Below, one piece after another: positions 1 to 7,287 of a stretch of 7,945 nucleotides of DNA. Every line of letters begins with the position of its first letter. Position 1 is the stretch's first letter. Both the position numbers and the translations under genes were made by a program. The notes under the pieces were generated by a model. That model worked only from the letters and a program-made list of their open reading frames with translations. It ran no database searches and was not told the DNA's origin. Origin of the DNA: Nitrososphaerota archaeon (lineage in GTDB: Archaea; Thermoproteota; Bathyarchaeia; Bathyarchaeales; Bathycorpusculaceae); assembly GCA_031282985.1 (NCBI GenBank), contig JAITCR010000014.1, forward strand, positions 1 to 7,945. The letters are read 5' to 3'.

Positions 1-40
1 TAAAACAGTACATTTTTGCCAGCATGTTAAACTTCAACGC

Positions 41-50
41 TATAAATATT
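41..50 (+). promoter_or_regulatory. possible archaeal TATA box upstream of the aspartate ammonia-lyase gene
   Basis: TATAAATATT is the best TATA-box-like run in the 181 bases before the lyase gene. Used as an archaeal promoter it would place the transcript start near 70 and leave a leader of about 110 nt. Other AT-rich candidates lie closer to the gene (TATAAT at 81-86, and GTAAATAA near 136-143), so the true promoter is undecided. No riboswitch or RNA gene is recognisable in this stretch. Confidence 0.28.
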
Positions 51-181
51 GCACCTATTTTGCTTCATGCGTTTGTCGTGTATAATCAAAGTATAGCTGG
101 TTACCAAGAAAATTAAATAAAGTGGATAATAATAAGTAAATAAGAACCAGAACTGTTCAAGAAGCCGTTAGAAGGAATAGT

Positions 182-1564
182 ATGTTTACTCGAAAAGAAA
201 ATGACCCACTTGGAGAAAAAGAAATTCCAAAAAACGCGTATTATGGTATTCAAACATTACGTGCAGTAGAGAATTTTCCTATAAGTGGTTTACGAGAACC
301 GCTGGTTTTCATTAAAGCATACATTTACATTAAAAAAGCCGCAGCAATAGTTAACAAAGAAGCAGGATTGCTAAAAAAAGAAACAGCAGATGCCATAATA
401 ACTGCCTGTGACGAGGTCCTTTCAGGCAAGTTTATTGATCAATTTGTCATAGATATTTTCCAAGCAGGTGCCGGCACATCTTTTAACATGAATGTTAATG
501 AGGTGTTAGCTAATAGGGCTTTAGAACTTTTAGGCACCCCACGGGGAGAATATAAAACTGTTAACCCAAATGACCATGTTAACATGTGTCAATCAACAAA
601 TGACACGTTCCCAACTGCCCTACACATTTCAACCCTAATAGCCCTTCAACCTTTACTTTTGGAACTTGACGTACTCTCGGAATCTTTTGAGACCGTAGGC
701 AAAAAATATGCTCATATAATTAAATCAGGCAGAACACATCTACAAGATGCTGTACCCGTCACCATGAATCAAGAATTTAGTGCATACAGCTCAGCTATAA
801 AAAACTGTACTAACGAATTAAGAAAAAGACAAGAAAACCTCTATGCAGTAGCATTAGGAGGAACAGCCACCGGAACAGGAGCTAACACACACCCAAAATA
901 CAAGCAACACACCATAAACGAACTATCAAAAATGACTGGGTTCCCCCTAAAACCAGCTAAAAACAATTTTGAAGCCCTACAAAGCCACCGCGCCGCCGCC
1001 ACCATATCAAGCGGTCTAAAAGAGCTATCTTTAGAACTTATCCGCATAGCCAATGATTTACGACTATTAGCATCTGGCCCAACAACAGGACTAGACGAGA
1101 TCACCCTACCGCCAGTTCAACCAGGCTCTTCAATTATGCCTGGCAAAGTGAACCCAGTTATGGCCGAATGCCTTAATATGGTAGCCTATCAAATAGTTGG
1201 AAACGATACAGCAGTTTCATTAGCCGTTCAAGCAGGACAATTAGACTTAAACGTTATGACTCCTGTAATAGTGTACAACTTACACTTCGCAATACAAATA
1301 TTAACTAACTATTTACCAGTATTTCGAACTCGTTGCATAGAAGGCATAACAGTTAATGAACAAAAATGCACAAATTATCTTGAGAAAAACCCATCAATGG
1401 CAACACTACTCTCACCATATATAGGCTATTTAGAAGCCGCAAAAATAGCGAAACAAGCACAAAAAGAAAATCGATCAGTAAAAGAAATCGCTATAGAAAA
1501 AAATTTGCTCACATTTGAACAGTTAGAAAAAATTTTTAACAGAAAAAACCTGTTAAATGAATAA
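182..1564 (+). CDS. aspA: aspartate ammonia-lyase (aspartase), class II fumarase/aspartase superfamily
   Basis: Cytoplasmic enzyme expected to convert L-aspartate reversibly to fumarate and ammonia. At 460 residues it is close to the family's usual length. The N-terminal YYGIQTLRAVENF (20-32) is the aspartase form; fumarase C has a WGAQT-type sequence there. Substrate-site residues are present: T99-S100 with N102, H132-V-N134, S138-T139-N140, and T185-H186 in GRTHLQDA. The signature loop GSSIMPGKVNP (315-325) carries the catalytic base Ser317 and Lys322/Asn324. The C-terminal small domain has SPYIGY (411-416), where an Asn is usual instead of Ser411, then a typical RSVKEIA...LL..EQLEKIF tail. 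The start is ATG with AAGGA five bases upstream (172-176) and the N-terminus matches the family. It stands alone and converges on uvrA; no aspartate transporter or asparaginase is seen. Fumarase activity is less likely but cannot be excluded by reading alone. Confidence 0.93.
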   Translation: MFTRKENDPLGEKEIPKNAYYGIQTLRAVENFPISGLREPLVFIKAYIYIKKAAAIVNKEAGLLKKETADAIITACDEVLSGKFIDQFVIDIFQAGAGTSFNMNVNEVLANRALELLGTPRGEYKTVNPNDHVNMCQSTNDTFPTALHISTLIALQPLLLELDVLSESFETVGKKYAHIIKSGRTHLQDAVPVTMNQEFSAYSSAIKNCTNELRKRQENLYAVALGGTATGTGANTHPKYKQHTINELSKMTGFPLKPAKNNFEALQSHRAAATISSGLKELSLELIRIANDLRLLASGPTTGLDEITLPPVQPGSSIMPGKVNPVMAECLNMVAYQIVGNDTAVSLAVQAGQLDLNVMTPVIVYNLHFAIQILTNYLPVFRTRCIEGITVNEQKCTNYLEKNPSMATLLSPYIGYLEAAKIAKQAQKENRSVKEIAIEKNLLTFEQLEKIFNRKNLLNE

Positions 1565-1621
1565 ATAAACCAAAGGGTCTTTAGGTCAGTTTAACAAAAT
1601 TCAAAACGGTTGGTTGTTTAT

Positions 1622-1755
1622 TAGACTTCTTGCGAAACTATCCATTTTTTTGAAAAAATTAAACACCTAAATCAGGTTAAACTTCAAGTCCAAACATTCT
1701 TTTGACAGGATGACAATTCAAACCTTACACAATTCTTAGTTTCGCAAGAGGTCTA
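1622..1755. mobile_element. MITE-like element with 19-bp terminal inverted repeats
   Basis: The left arm TAGACTTCTTGCGAAACTA (1622-1640) and the right arm TAGTTTCGCAAGAGGTCTA (1737-1755) are inverted complements with one mismatch in 19. Taking the outer TA on each side as a duplicated target leaves a 130-bp element from GAC to GTC (1624-1753). The interior has no coding potential. Small size, terminal inverted repeats, a possible TA duplication and location between convergent genes fit a non-autonomous transposon derivative moved by a transposase encoded elsewhere. The TTGCGA core is shared with the putative insertion-sequence end at 7825-7841. Alternative: a long hairpin retained as a shared transcription terminator. 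The inverted repeat is seen directly; mobility is inferred. Confidence 0.62.
1645..1658. terminator. possible bidirectional T-run terminator inside the MITE-like element
   Basis: Seven T on the + strand (1645-1651) and, one base on, six A (1653-1658, so six T on the minus strand) give each convergent transcript a T run. Archaeal RNA polymerase can stop at T runs without a strong hairpin. It lies about 80 nt after the lyase stop codon and about 260 nt after the uvrA stop codon, so it fits aspA better. Confidence 0.3.
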
Positions 1756-1916
1756 TTATTACATCTATTGTTTCATTTTGACGTTAATGTCACAAGAAAT
1801 ACATTTTGATAGCTTTTAAAGAGTTTTTGATGTGTAGCTGTATTATGTAAAAAGGAAAAGTCACCCTCGGTTGTGGTTTTTACGTTTTACGTGATATATA
1901 AATTAGAAATAATTGT

Positions 1917-4784
1917 TCAAGTTTTCGTCAGCAGAATTTTTTTTAGAAACATGCCTGTATAAGATGAGTTGTTTGTAACTACTTCTTCGGGTGTTCCTTG
2001 GGCTAGAATTTGTCCGCCTGCTGCACCGCCTTCTGGTCCAAGGTCTACTAGTTGATCGCAGCTTTTGATAACGTCAAGATTGTGTTCTATTATAAATACT
2101 GTGTTGCCGTTGTCTACTAGGCGGTTTAAGACTCTGATTAAGCGTTTTGTGTCGTCGAAGTGTAGTCCTGTGGTGGGTTCGTCAAGCATGTAAACTACGT
2201 GGCCTTGCTTGTTTTTGCTAAGTTCACGTGTAATTTTAATACGTTGACTTTCTCCGCCAGATAGGGTTGTTGAACTTTGTCCCAGTTTAATGTAACCTAA
2301 GCCTACATCATCCAAGGTTTTGAGTTTGCGAGCTATACGTGGAGTATTTTCGAAGAATTTTAAAGCTTCCTCGACAGTCATGTCAAGCACTTCAGCTATG
2401 TTTTTGTTTTTGTAGCACACTGAGAGGGTTTCTTTATTGTAGCGTTTTCCTTTGCATTCACTGCATTGAACGTAAACGTCGGGTAAAAAGTTCATTTCTA
2501 TGCGTATTACGCCGTCACCTTGGCAGTTTTCACATCTACCGCCTTTAACGTTAAAGCTAAATCGGCCTTCTTTGTATCCACGCGCTTTAGCTTCTTTAGT
2601 TGAAGCAAAAATTTTGCGAATTTCATCAAAAAGTTTTGTGTATGTGGCAGGATTGCTTCTTGGGGTACGTCCTATAGGGTCTTGATCTATTACTATGACA
2701 TTTCGTATCATGTCTGGAATTTCTATGTTTTCATGTTTACCCACTTTATCTATGTGCTCACCAAACATTTTACGAAGCTGCGGGATTACGGTTAAATTCA
2801 TTAAAGTGCTTTTACCTGAACCTGACACACCAGTAATGCCGCACAAAACACCTAAAGGTAATTGTACACTTAGATTTTTAAGGTTATTTTCTACCACCCC
2901 TTTAACACCAATGAACCCTGTGGGAGTTCGACGTTTTTGCGGAACCTCTATCTGCAGCTCACCTGAGAGATATTTACCTGTTAAACTACGTTTATTTTGC
3001 ATAACCTCATTTGGCGACCCTTCAGCCACTATAAAACCACCATGAACACCTGCACCTGGACCCATGTCAACAAGATGATCAGCATTACGCATAGTTTCCT
3101 CATCATGCTCAACAACAATGAGAGTGTTACCAAGATCACGCAGACGATGTAAGGTACTAATTAATTTAGTATTATCCCTTTGATGTAAGCCAATGCTAGG
3201 TTCATCTAAAATATATAAAACCCCCATGAGATTACTGCCAATTTGGGTGGCTAGACGTATTCTTTGAGCTTCTCCTCCTGACAACGTTTTAGCTGCACGT
3301 GACAAAGAAAGATAACCTAAGCCGACGTTAATTAAGAAGCCTAAACGGGAGTTGATTTCTTTTAGCACCTGTTTTGCTATGGTTGTTTCTTTTTCGTTTA
3401 GTTTTTCAGGCAATTTTTGGAAGAATTCTCCGGCTTTTTCAATGGATAAATCTGTTATGTCTATGATGCTTTTGTTTTGAATTTGAACTGCTAAAACCAT
3501 GGGTTGTAAACGTTTACCATTGCAGTTATTGCAGGGTTTTGCGGTCATGAATTTTTCTATATCTTCTTTTCGCCAGTCACTTTCTGTTTGCCTGTAGAGC
3601 CGCATGGTTTGAGGGATTACTCCTTCCCAGCCTTCATGCATTGACATGTGAGCACCATTTGACCATTTGCCATTTATAGGTTCTTGGTCACCATAGAGTA
3701 GTACCTGTAATTGTTTTTTTGTAAAGTCTTTAAGGGGTGTAAAAACGTCAAACCCATGCTTTTTACCTACAGCAGCGAGTTGTTGAACACGCCATGATAA
3801 GTCCATTTTGCCATAAACGGTTAATGCGCCATCCATAATTGATAGGCTATTGTCAGGTATTACTTTATCAGGAGTAACTTCAGTAATTTCGCCCAATCCA
3901 TGACACGTTGGACAAGCACCCCAGGGGGAGTTAAAGCTAAACATTCGTGGTTCAAGGCTTTCAAACATAATTTCAGGATGATTTGGACACGCACCAAAGG
4001 TGCTATACATTGTTATATCTTCAAAACTTTCAAGCTCTTTCTTCTTACTTGCAATAGCAACAGCAGCATCAATTATTATCAGGGTACCTTTGCCAGTTTT
4101 TAAGGCACTTTCAACTGCTTCTGCAATTCTGGAACGCTCCTCCTCAGATATAGTAACTGTGTCTATGACAACTTCTATCCAGTGTTTCTCATATCTTACT
4201 AGTTTAACTTCATCTTTTACAGATTCTGTTTCGTAAATTTTTTGATCCACACGAATTTTTGTATAACCTTCTTTTTTTAGGTCTTCAAAAATTTGCTCAT
4301 GGGTACCTTTCATACCTCTAATAATTGGCGCAAGAAATAGAAGAGTCTTATTTTTTTCCTGCATTATCAAACTTGTAATGTTTTCAGGACTTTGAGGATG
4401 AATACTACTGCCACATTTAGGACAATGATGCGTACCTATACGTGCAAAAAGTAAACGCAAATAATCATAAATTTCAGTAACTGTACCTACAGTACTACGC
4501 GGATTTTTACTGGTACTTTTCTGCTCAATACTAATAGCAGGAGATAAACCATCAATAGAATCAACATCAGGTTTATCCATTAAACCCAAAAACTGCCTAG
4601 CATAAGCACTCAAACTCTCAACATAACGACGCTGCCCCTCAGCATATATAGTATCAAATGCAAGAGTTGACTTACCAGAACCTGACAAACCAGTTACCAC
4701 TATTAACTTATTTCTAGGCAACTCCAAGTCAATATTTTTCAAATTATGCTCTCTTGCACCCTTAACAGAAATAGAGTCCCGCAT
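1917..4784 (-). CDS. uvrA: excinuclease ABC subunit UvrA
   Basis: DNA-damage recognition ATPase of nucleotide excision repair. It dimerises, scans DNA and hands the lesion to UvrB. At 955 residues it is a full-length class I UvrA (about 940 is usual). The first ATPase has Walker A GLSGSGKST (32-40); its signature LSGGEAQR (501-508) and Walker B/D-loop ILDEPSIGLH (525-534) follow much later because of the large insert. The second has Walker A GVSGSGKST (652-660), signature LSGGESQR (841-848) and LDEPTTGLH (867-875). Zinc-ligand pairs are visible: CPKC (121-124), CPNH (266-269, one Cys replaced by His) with CPTC (291-294), CNNC (418-421), and CENC (751-754) with CSEC (774-777). The ATG start gives the family N-terminus (VKGAREHNLKNI); the ribosome-binding site is weak (AGGT about 12 nt upstream). 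It follows uvrB by 50 nt on the same strand, so the two are probably co-transcribed. The ORF is intact, with a TGA stop. Confidence 0.97.
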   Translation of the reverse strand: MRDSISVKGAREHNLKNIDLELPRNKLIVVTGLSGSGKSTLAFDTIYAEGQRRYVESLSAYARQFLGLMDKPDVDSIDGLSPAISIEQKSTSKNPRSTVGTVTEIYDYLRLLFARIGTHHCPKCGSSIHPQSPENITSLIMQEKNKTLLFLAPIIRGMKGTHEQIFEDLKKEGYTKIRVDQKIYETESVKDEVKLVRYEKHWIEVVIDTVTISEEERSRIAEAVESALKTGKGTLIIIDAAVAIASKKKELESFEDITMYSTFGACPNHPEIMFESLEPRMFSFNSPWGACPTCHGLGEITEVTPDKVIPDNSLSIMDGALTVYGKMDLSWRVQQLAAVGKKHGFDVFTPLKDFTKKQLQVLLYGDQEPINGKWSNGAHMSMHEGWEGVIPQTMRLYRQTESDWRKEDIEKFMTAKPCNNCNGKRLQPMVLAVQIQNKSIIDITDLSIEKAGEFFQKLPEKLNEKETTIAKQVLKEINSRLGFLINVGLGYLSLSRAAKTLSGGEAQRIRLATQIGSNLMGVLYILDEPSIGLHQRDNTKLISTLHRLRDLGNTLIVVEHDEETMRNADHLVDMGPGAGVHGGFIVAEGSPNEVMQNKRSLTGKYLSGELQIEVPQKRRTPTGFIGVKGVVENNLKNLSVQLPLGVLCGITGVSGSGKSTLMNLTVIPQLRKMFGEHIDKVGKHENIEIPDMIRNVIVIDQDPIGRTPRSNPATYTKLFDEIRKIFASTKEAKARGYKEGRFSFNVKGGRCENCQGDGVIRIEMNFLPDVYVQCSECKGKRYNKETLSVCYKNKNIAEVLDMTVEEALKFFENTPRIARKLKTLDDVGLGYIKLGQSSTTLSGGESQRIKITRELSKNKQGHVVYMLDEPTTGLHFDDTKRLIRVLNRLVDNGNTVFIIEHNLDVIKSCDQLVDLGPEGGAAGGQILAQGTPEEVVTNNSSYTGMFLKKILLTKT

Positions 4785-4834
4785 AACATCTCTACCTAAA
4801 TCCTAAGCCCAAACTAGCCGCTTACATTTCAACT

Positions 4835-6808
4835 TTATTGTACTGAACCTACAAATTTTCCAGTTTTCTGCTCATATTTCTGCTTCTCAACTAAATCCTT
4901 ACTCAAAGAATTCATAACATCACGTAGTTCAATAGCTTTCTCAAAATCTAATTTTTGAGCTGCTTCACGCATTTTTGCATCTAACTCTATAATTTGACGC
5001 TCTATGTCTGATTTAGTTAAATGTTTACTGCCTTTAATTACGCCTTCCTTTTCTGAAACTTTCTTAATAATCGTTTGAGGCGTTATACCGTGAACTTGAT
5101 TGTAGCGTTGCTGAAATTTACGACGGTAACTGGTAATTTCCATAGCTCGTTTAATACTTCGAGTTAAAACATCTGCATAGAGGATAACTTTTCCGTTTTG
5201 ATTTCTAGCAGCTCTACCAATTGTTTGAATTAAACTACGCTCATCTCGCAAAAAACCTTCCTTATCAGCATCTAAAATAAAAATAGTCGCAACCTCAGGT
5301 ATATCTAAACCTTCCCGCAACAAATTAATACCAACAAGAATATCAAAATCACCTACACGCAACTGCCTTACAAGCTCAATACGATCAAGACTATCAATTT
5401 CACTATGCATATACCGTACACGAAAACCCTCTTTTACAAGATAATCCGCAAGGTCTTCAGCCATACGCTTTGTTAACGTTGTTATCAAAACACGATTACC
5501 CTGCCCAATAGTATTCTTAGTCTCCTGCATTAAATGCTGCATCTGCTTCTCAATAGGATGCAACTCAATCTCAGGATCAAGCAACCCAGTAGGCCTTGTA
5601 ATTAACTCCACAGCCGGACCACTCTTCTTTAACTCATACTCAGCCGGAGTAGCAGACACAAAAAGAGTCCGACCCATTTTTTGCTCAAACTCATCAAACT
5701 TTAAAGGACGATTATCCAAAGCACTTGGAAGACGAAAACCAAAATCAACCAAATTCTTCTTACGCGAATAATCCCCATTATACATAGCATGAGCCTGAGG
5801 AATAGTCTGATGACTCTCATCAATAATTAACAAATAATCCTTCGGAAAATAATCCATCAAAGTAAACGGAGGCTCACCCTCACCACGCCCATCAAAATGC
5901 CGACTATAATTCTCAATACCAGCACAAAAACCCAACTCACCTATCATTTCCAAATCATAACTAACTCGCTGCTTAAGCCGCTGCGCCTCCAAAGGAGGCA
6001 AACCCTGAAGACAAACCGCCAATTCATGACGAATACACGCCAACGCCCGCTCATGCTTCTCCTGAGGTACCACATACTGCCTAGCAGGATAAATAGTAAC
6101 ACAGTCAAGTGAAACTTTAACATCACCAGTTACAGCGTCAACTTCCTTAATTTTCTTAACCCTACTACCGTCAAACTCTACACGAATAATATCTTTTTCA
6201 TAAGCAGGCACAATATCAACTATGTCACCCCGAACACGAAAACGCCCTGCCTCCAAAAAAGTATCATCACGCACATACTGCATATCAACAAGACTACCAA
6301 TTAAACCCTGACGACTAAGCTCTTTACCAATTTGTAAATGCACAGCTAAACTTTTAAAATCCTCAGGATTACCCAAACTGTAAATACAACTAATACTTGC
6401 AACAATAATAGTATCATTCCTACTTACTAAACTAGACACAGCATGCATACGCATTTTCTCTATTTGCTCATTCACAGTCGAATCTTTTTCAATATACATA
6501 TCTTGCGCAGGCAAATACGATTCAGGCTGATAATAATCATAAAAACTGATAAAATATTCCACACGGTTATTCGGAAAAAACTGCTTAAGCTCAGCATACA
6601 ACTGCGCCGCCAAAATTTTATTATGAGCAATAATAAGAGTCGGTCTCTGAAGACGACAAATAACATTAGCCATCACAAAAGTTTTACCGCTCCCCGTAAT
6701 ACCCAAAAGAGTCTGCTTATCCCTCTTACCAAAATTCTCCACTAACTTACCAACCGCCTCCGCCTGACCAGACGAAACCTTAAACGGGGAAACCAACTCA
6801 AACTGCAT
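4835..6808 (-). CDS. uvrB: excinuclease ABC subunit UvrB
   Basis: Helicase-fold damage-verification subunit that receives lesions from UvrA and recruits UvrC. From the chosen ATG it is 657 residues, normal for the family. Visible motifs: Walker A GITGSGKT (36-43), the beta-hairpin that probes the DNA duplex (about 89-117, starting FYDYYQPESYLP), DESH (330-333, motif II), SATP (385-388, motif III), INLLREGLDIPEV (494-506, motif V) and QTIGRAARN (528-536, motif VI). The C-terminal coiled UVR domain (about 602-637), which contacts UvrC, is intact. The open frame continues upstream to an ATG at 7078, but those 90 residues are Leu/Phe-rich antisense of the divergent gene and promoter region; homology begins at MQFELVSPFKVSSGQ, so 6808 is the start. 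No strong Shine-Dalgarno precedes it, as is common for archaeal transcripts with short leaders. First gene of the probable uvrB-uvrA operon. Confidence 0.96.
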   Translation of the reverse strand: MQFELVSPFKVSSGQAEAVGKLVENFGKRDKQTLLGITGSGKTFVMANVICRLQRPTLIIAHNKILAAQLYAELKQFFPNNRVEYFISFYDYYQPESYLPAQDMYIEKDSTVNEQIEKMRMHAVSSLVSRNDTIIVASISCIYSLGNPEDFKSLAVHLQIGKELSRQGLIGSLVDMQYVRDDTFLEAGRFRVRGDIVDIVPAYEKDIIRVEFDGSRVKKIKEVDAVTGDVKVSLDCVTIYPARQYVVPQEKHERALACIRHELAVCLQGLPPLEAQRLKQRVSYDLEMIGELGFCAGIENYSRHFDGRGEGEPPFTLMDYFPKDYLLIIDESHQTIPQAHAMYNGDYSRKKNLVDFGFRLPSALDNRPLKFDEFEQKMGRTLFVSATPAEYELKKSGPAVELITRPTGLLDPEIELHPIEKQMQHLMQETKNTIGQGNRVLITTLTKRMAEDLADYLVKEGFRVRYMHSEIDSLDRIELVRQLRVGDFDILVGINLLREGLDIPEVATIFILDADKEGFLRDERSLIQTIGRAARNQNGKVILYADVLTRSIKRAMEITSYRRKFQQRYNQVHGITPQTIIKKVSEKEGVIKGSKHLTKSDIERQIIELDAKMREAAQKLDFEKAIELRDVMNSLSKDLVEKQKYEQKTGKFVGSVQ

Positions 6809-6851
6809 AACACTTACACCCAAACAACAAAGAAACAATAAACACACAGAA

Positions 6852-6859
6852 CTTAAAAG
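6852..6859 (-). promoter_or_regulatory. weak candidate TATA box for the uvrB-uvrA operon
   Basis: Read on the minus strand this is CTTTTAAG, about 45 bases before the uvrB ATG. Used as an archaeal TATA box it would start transcription near 6828 and give a leader of roughly 20 nt. It is a loose match; other A/T stretches nearby could serve. Confidence 0.22.
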
Positions 6860-6926
6860 GTTATTACCACATTCCTGTAAAAAACGCATCCCCACATTTA
6901 ACAACAAAAAGAAACAAAAGTCCATA

Positions 6927-6971
6927 CTGTTCTTAAACAGAACACCTAAAAAGAAAAGTGTTCGGAAACAG
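6927..6971. promoter_or_regulatory. two direct copies of a TGTT-N4-AACA dyad, candidate operator
   Basis: Copy 1 (6927-6940) is CTGTTCTTAAACAG, a perfect 5-bp dyad around four bases. Copy 2 (6958-6971) is GTGTTCGGAAACAG, with the same dyad less its outer base pair. Over the 13 bases from TGTT to CAG they agree at 11. Spacing is 31 bp start to start, close to three helical turns, so two bound dimers would face the same side of the DNA. Copy 2 ends next to the probable TATA box of the rightward genes, over the position where archaeal TFB binds, so a protein there could block initiation. Copy 1 also begins a slightly longer hairpin, TGTTCT/AGAACA (6928-6944). The binding protein is unknown; the winged-helix product of the downstream gene is a natural candidate by position only. 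Confidence 0.42.
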
Positions 6972-6972
6972 G

Positions 6973-6980
6973 TATTATAT
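6973..6980 (+). promoter_or_regulatory. probable archaeal TATA box for the membrane-protein/winged-helix gene pair
   Basis: TATTATAT lies about 35-42 bases before the ATG at 7015, so transcription would start near 7003 with a leader of about a dozen bases. The purine-rich GGAAACAG just upstream sits where the TFB recognition element is expected. The short leader agrees with the lack of a Shine-Dalgarno sequence in front of 7015. Confidence 0.45.
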
Positions 6981-7014
6981 CCAACCTTGAAAAATATGAA
7001 ACAGTGAAAAACAA

Positions 7015-7281
7015 ATGAAAATCGAAAAAAAAGTAGTAACATTATGCGTAATCGCCTTAGCGCTTGGAATAGTAGCAATCCTGCCTATAGTGTACAAACC
7101 ATTGGGAACAGAAGACCCCACTCAAACCATAAATACCGATGGTTCAACAATGATTACATTTACTCTTCCAGATGGGTCTACTTACACAGGCTACATTAGA
7201 GTATCTGACGATGAAATAAACGGTCTTAATTATAGTATTTCAGAAATGGTACCTACACCAACAGAAAAACTTGGAGAATAG
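7015..7281 (+). CDS. small membrane-anchored protein of unknown function
   Basis: An 88-residue protein I do not recognise. Basic residues (K2, K5, K6) precede one hydrophobic segment (about 7-27), with no signal-peptidase or lipoprotein site evident, which suggests an uncleaved anchor with the C-terminal part outside the cell. The exposed part (about 28-88) is polar and probably beta-rich. It holds two DGST sequences 11 residues apart (42-45 and 53-56) in alternating hydrophobic/polar strands, then an acidic turn SDDE (64-67) and a Pro/Thr-rich tail. No Cys lies outside the membrane segment and no enzymatic motif is visible. The start has no clear Shine-Dalgarno but fits a short-leader transcript from the TATA box at 6973. 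The stop lies six bases before the GTG of the winged-helix gene, so the two are surely co-transcribed and probably work together; a sensor or accessory subunit is a guess. Confidence 0.72.
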   Translation: MKIEKKVVTLCVIALALGIVAILPIVYKPLGTEDPTQTINTDGSTMITFTLPDGSTYTGYIRVSDDEINGLNYSISEMVPTPTEKLGE

Positions 7282-7287
7282 TGTAAA

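Larger units (their letters stand above)
1565..1916. other. non-coding gap between convergent aspA and uvrA
   Basis: The gap is 352 bases with no convincing ORF. Its middle (1622-1755) is a MITE-like inverted-repeat element, listed separately. The left flank (1565-1621) shows nothing clear. The right flank (1756-1916) has short A and T runs, including AAAAA at 1849-1853 that would read as a T run downstream of uvrA. No tRNA, snoRNA-like or CRISPR structure is visible. Confidence 0.6.
6809..7014. other. divergent intergenic region between uvrB and the membrane-protein pair
   Basis: These 206 bases separate genes transcribed away from each other and must hold both promoters. The visible contents are a probable TATA box for the rightward pair (6973-6980), a weaker candidate for uvrB (6852-6859) and a duplicated dyad (6927-6971). 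The + strand is strongly A/C-rich here. No small conserved ORF is apparent. Confidence 0.6.

Noticed and set aside
60..86. Bacterial-style promoter TTGCTT-15 nt-TATAAT before the lyase gene
   Set aside because: Spacing is short, the -35 match is loose, and other evidence favours an archaeal host; kept only as an alternative TATA position.
575..586. Perfect 12-bp palindrome CATGTTAACATG
   Set aside because: It encodes the conserved His-Val-Asn-Met of the aspartase active site; a coding coincidence is enough.
841..1104. Minus-strand ORF of 87 codons inside the lyase gene
   Set aside because: It is an antisense shadow of a strongly conserved enzyme, with no recognisable domain and no ribosome-binding site.
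26..1687. Shared 12-mer GTTAAACTTCAA at 26-37 and inside the MITE-like element at 1676-1687
   Set aside because: The flanking bases do not extend the match and the inverted-repeat ends are absent near 26-37, so it is not a second copy of the element.
2339..4236. Five plus-strand ORFs (61-116 codons) inside uvrA
   Set aside because: All lie antisense to conserved UvrA domains and have compositions expected of shadow frames.
5897..6745. Plus- and minus-strand ORFs of 60-100 codons inside uvrB
   Set aside because: They overlap conserved UvrB motifs in other frames and carry skewed, low-complexity compositions, so they are shadows.
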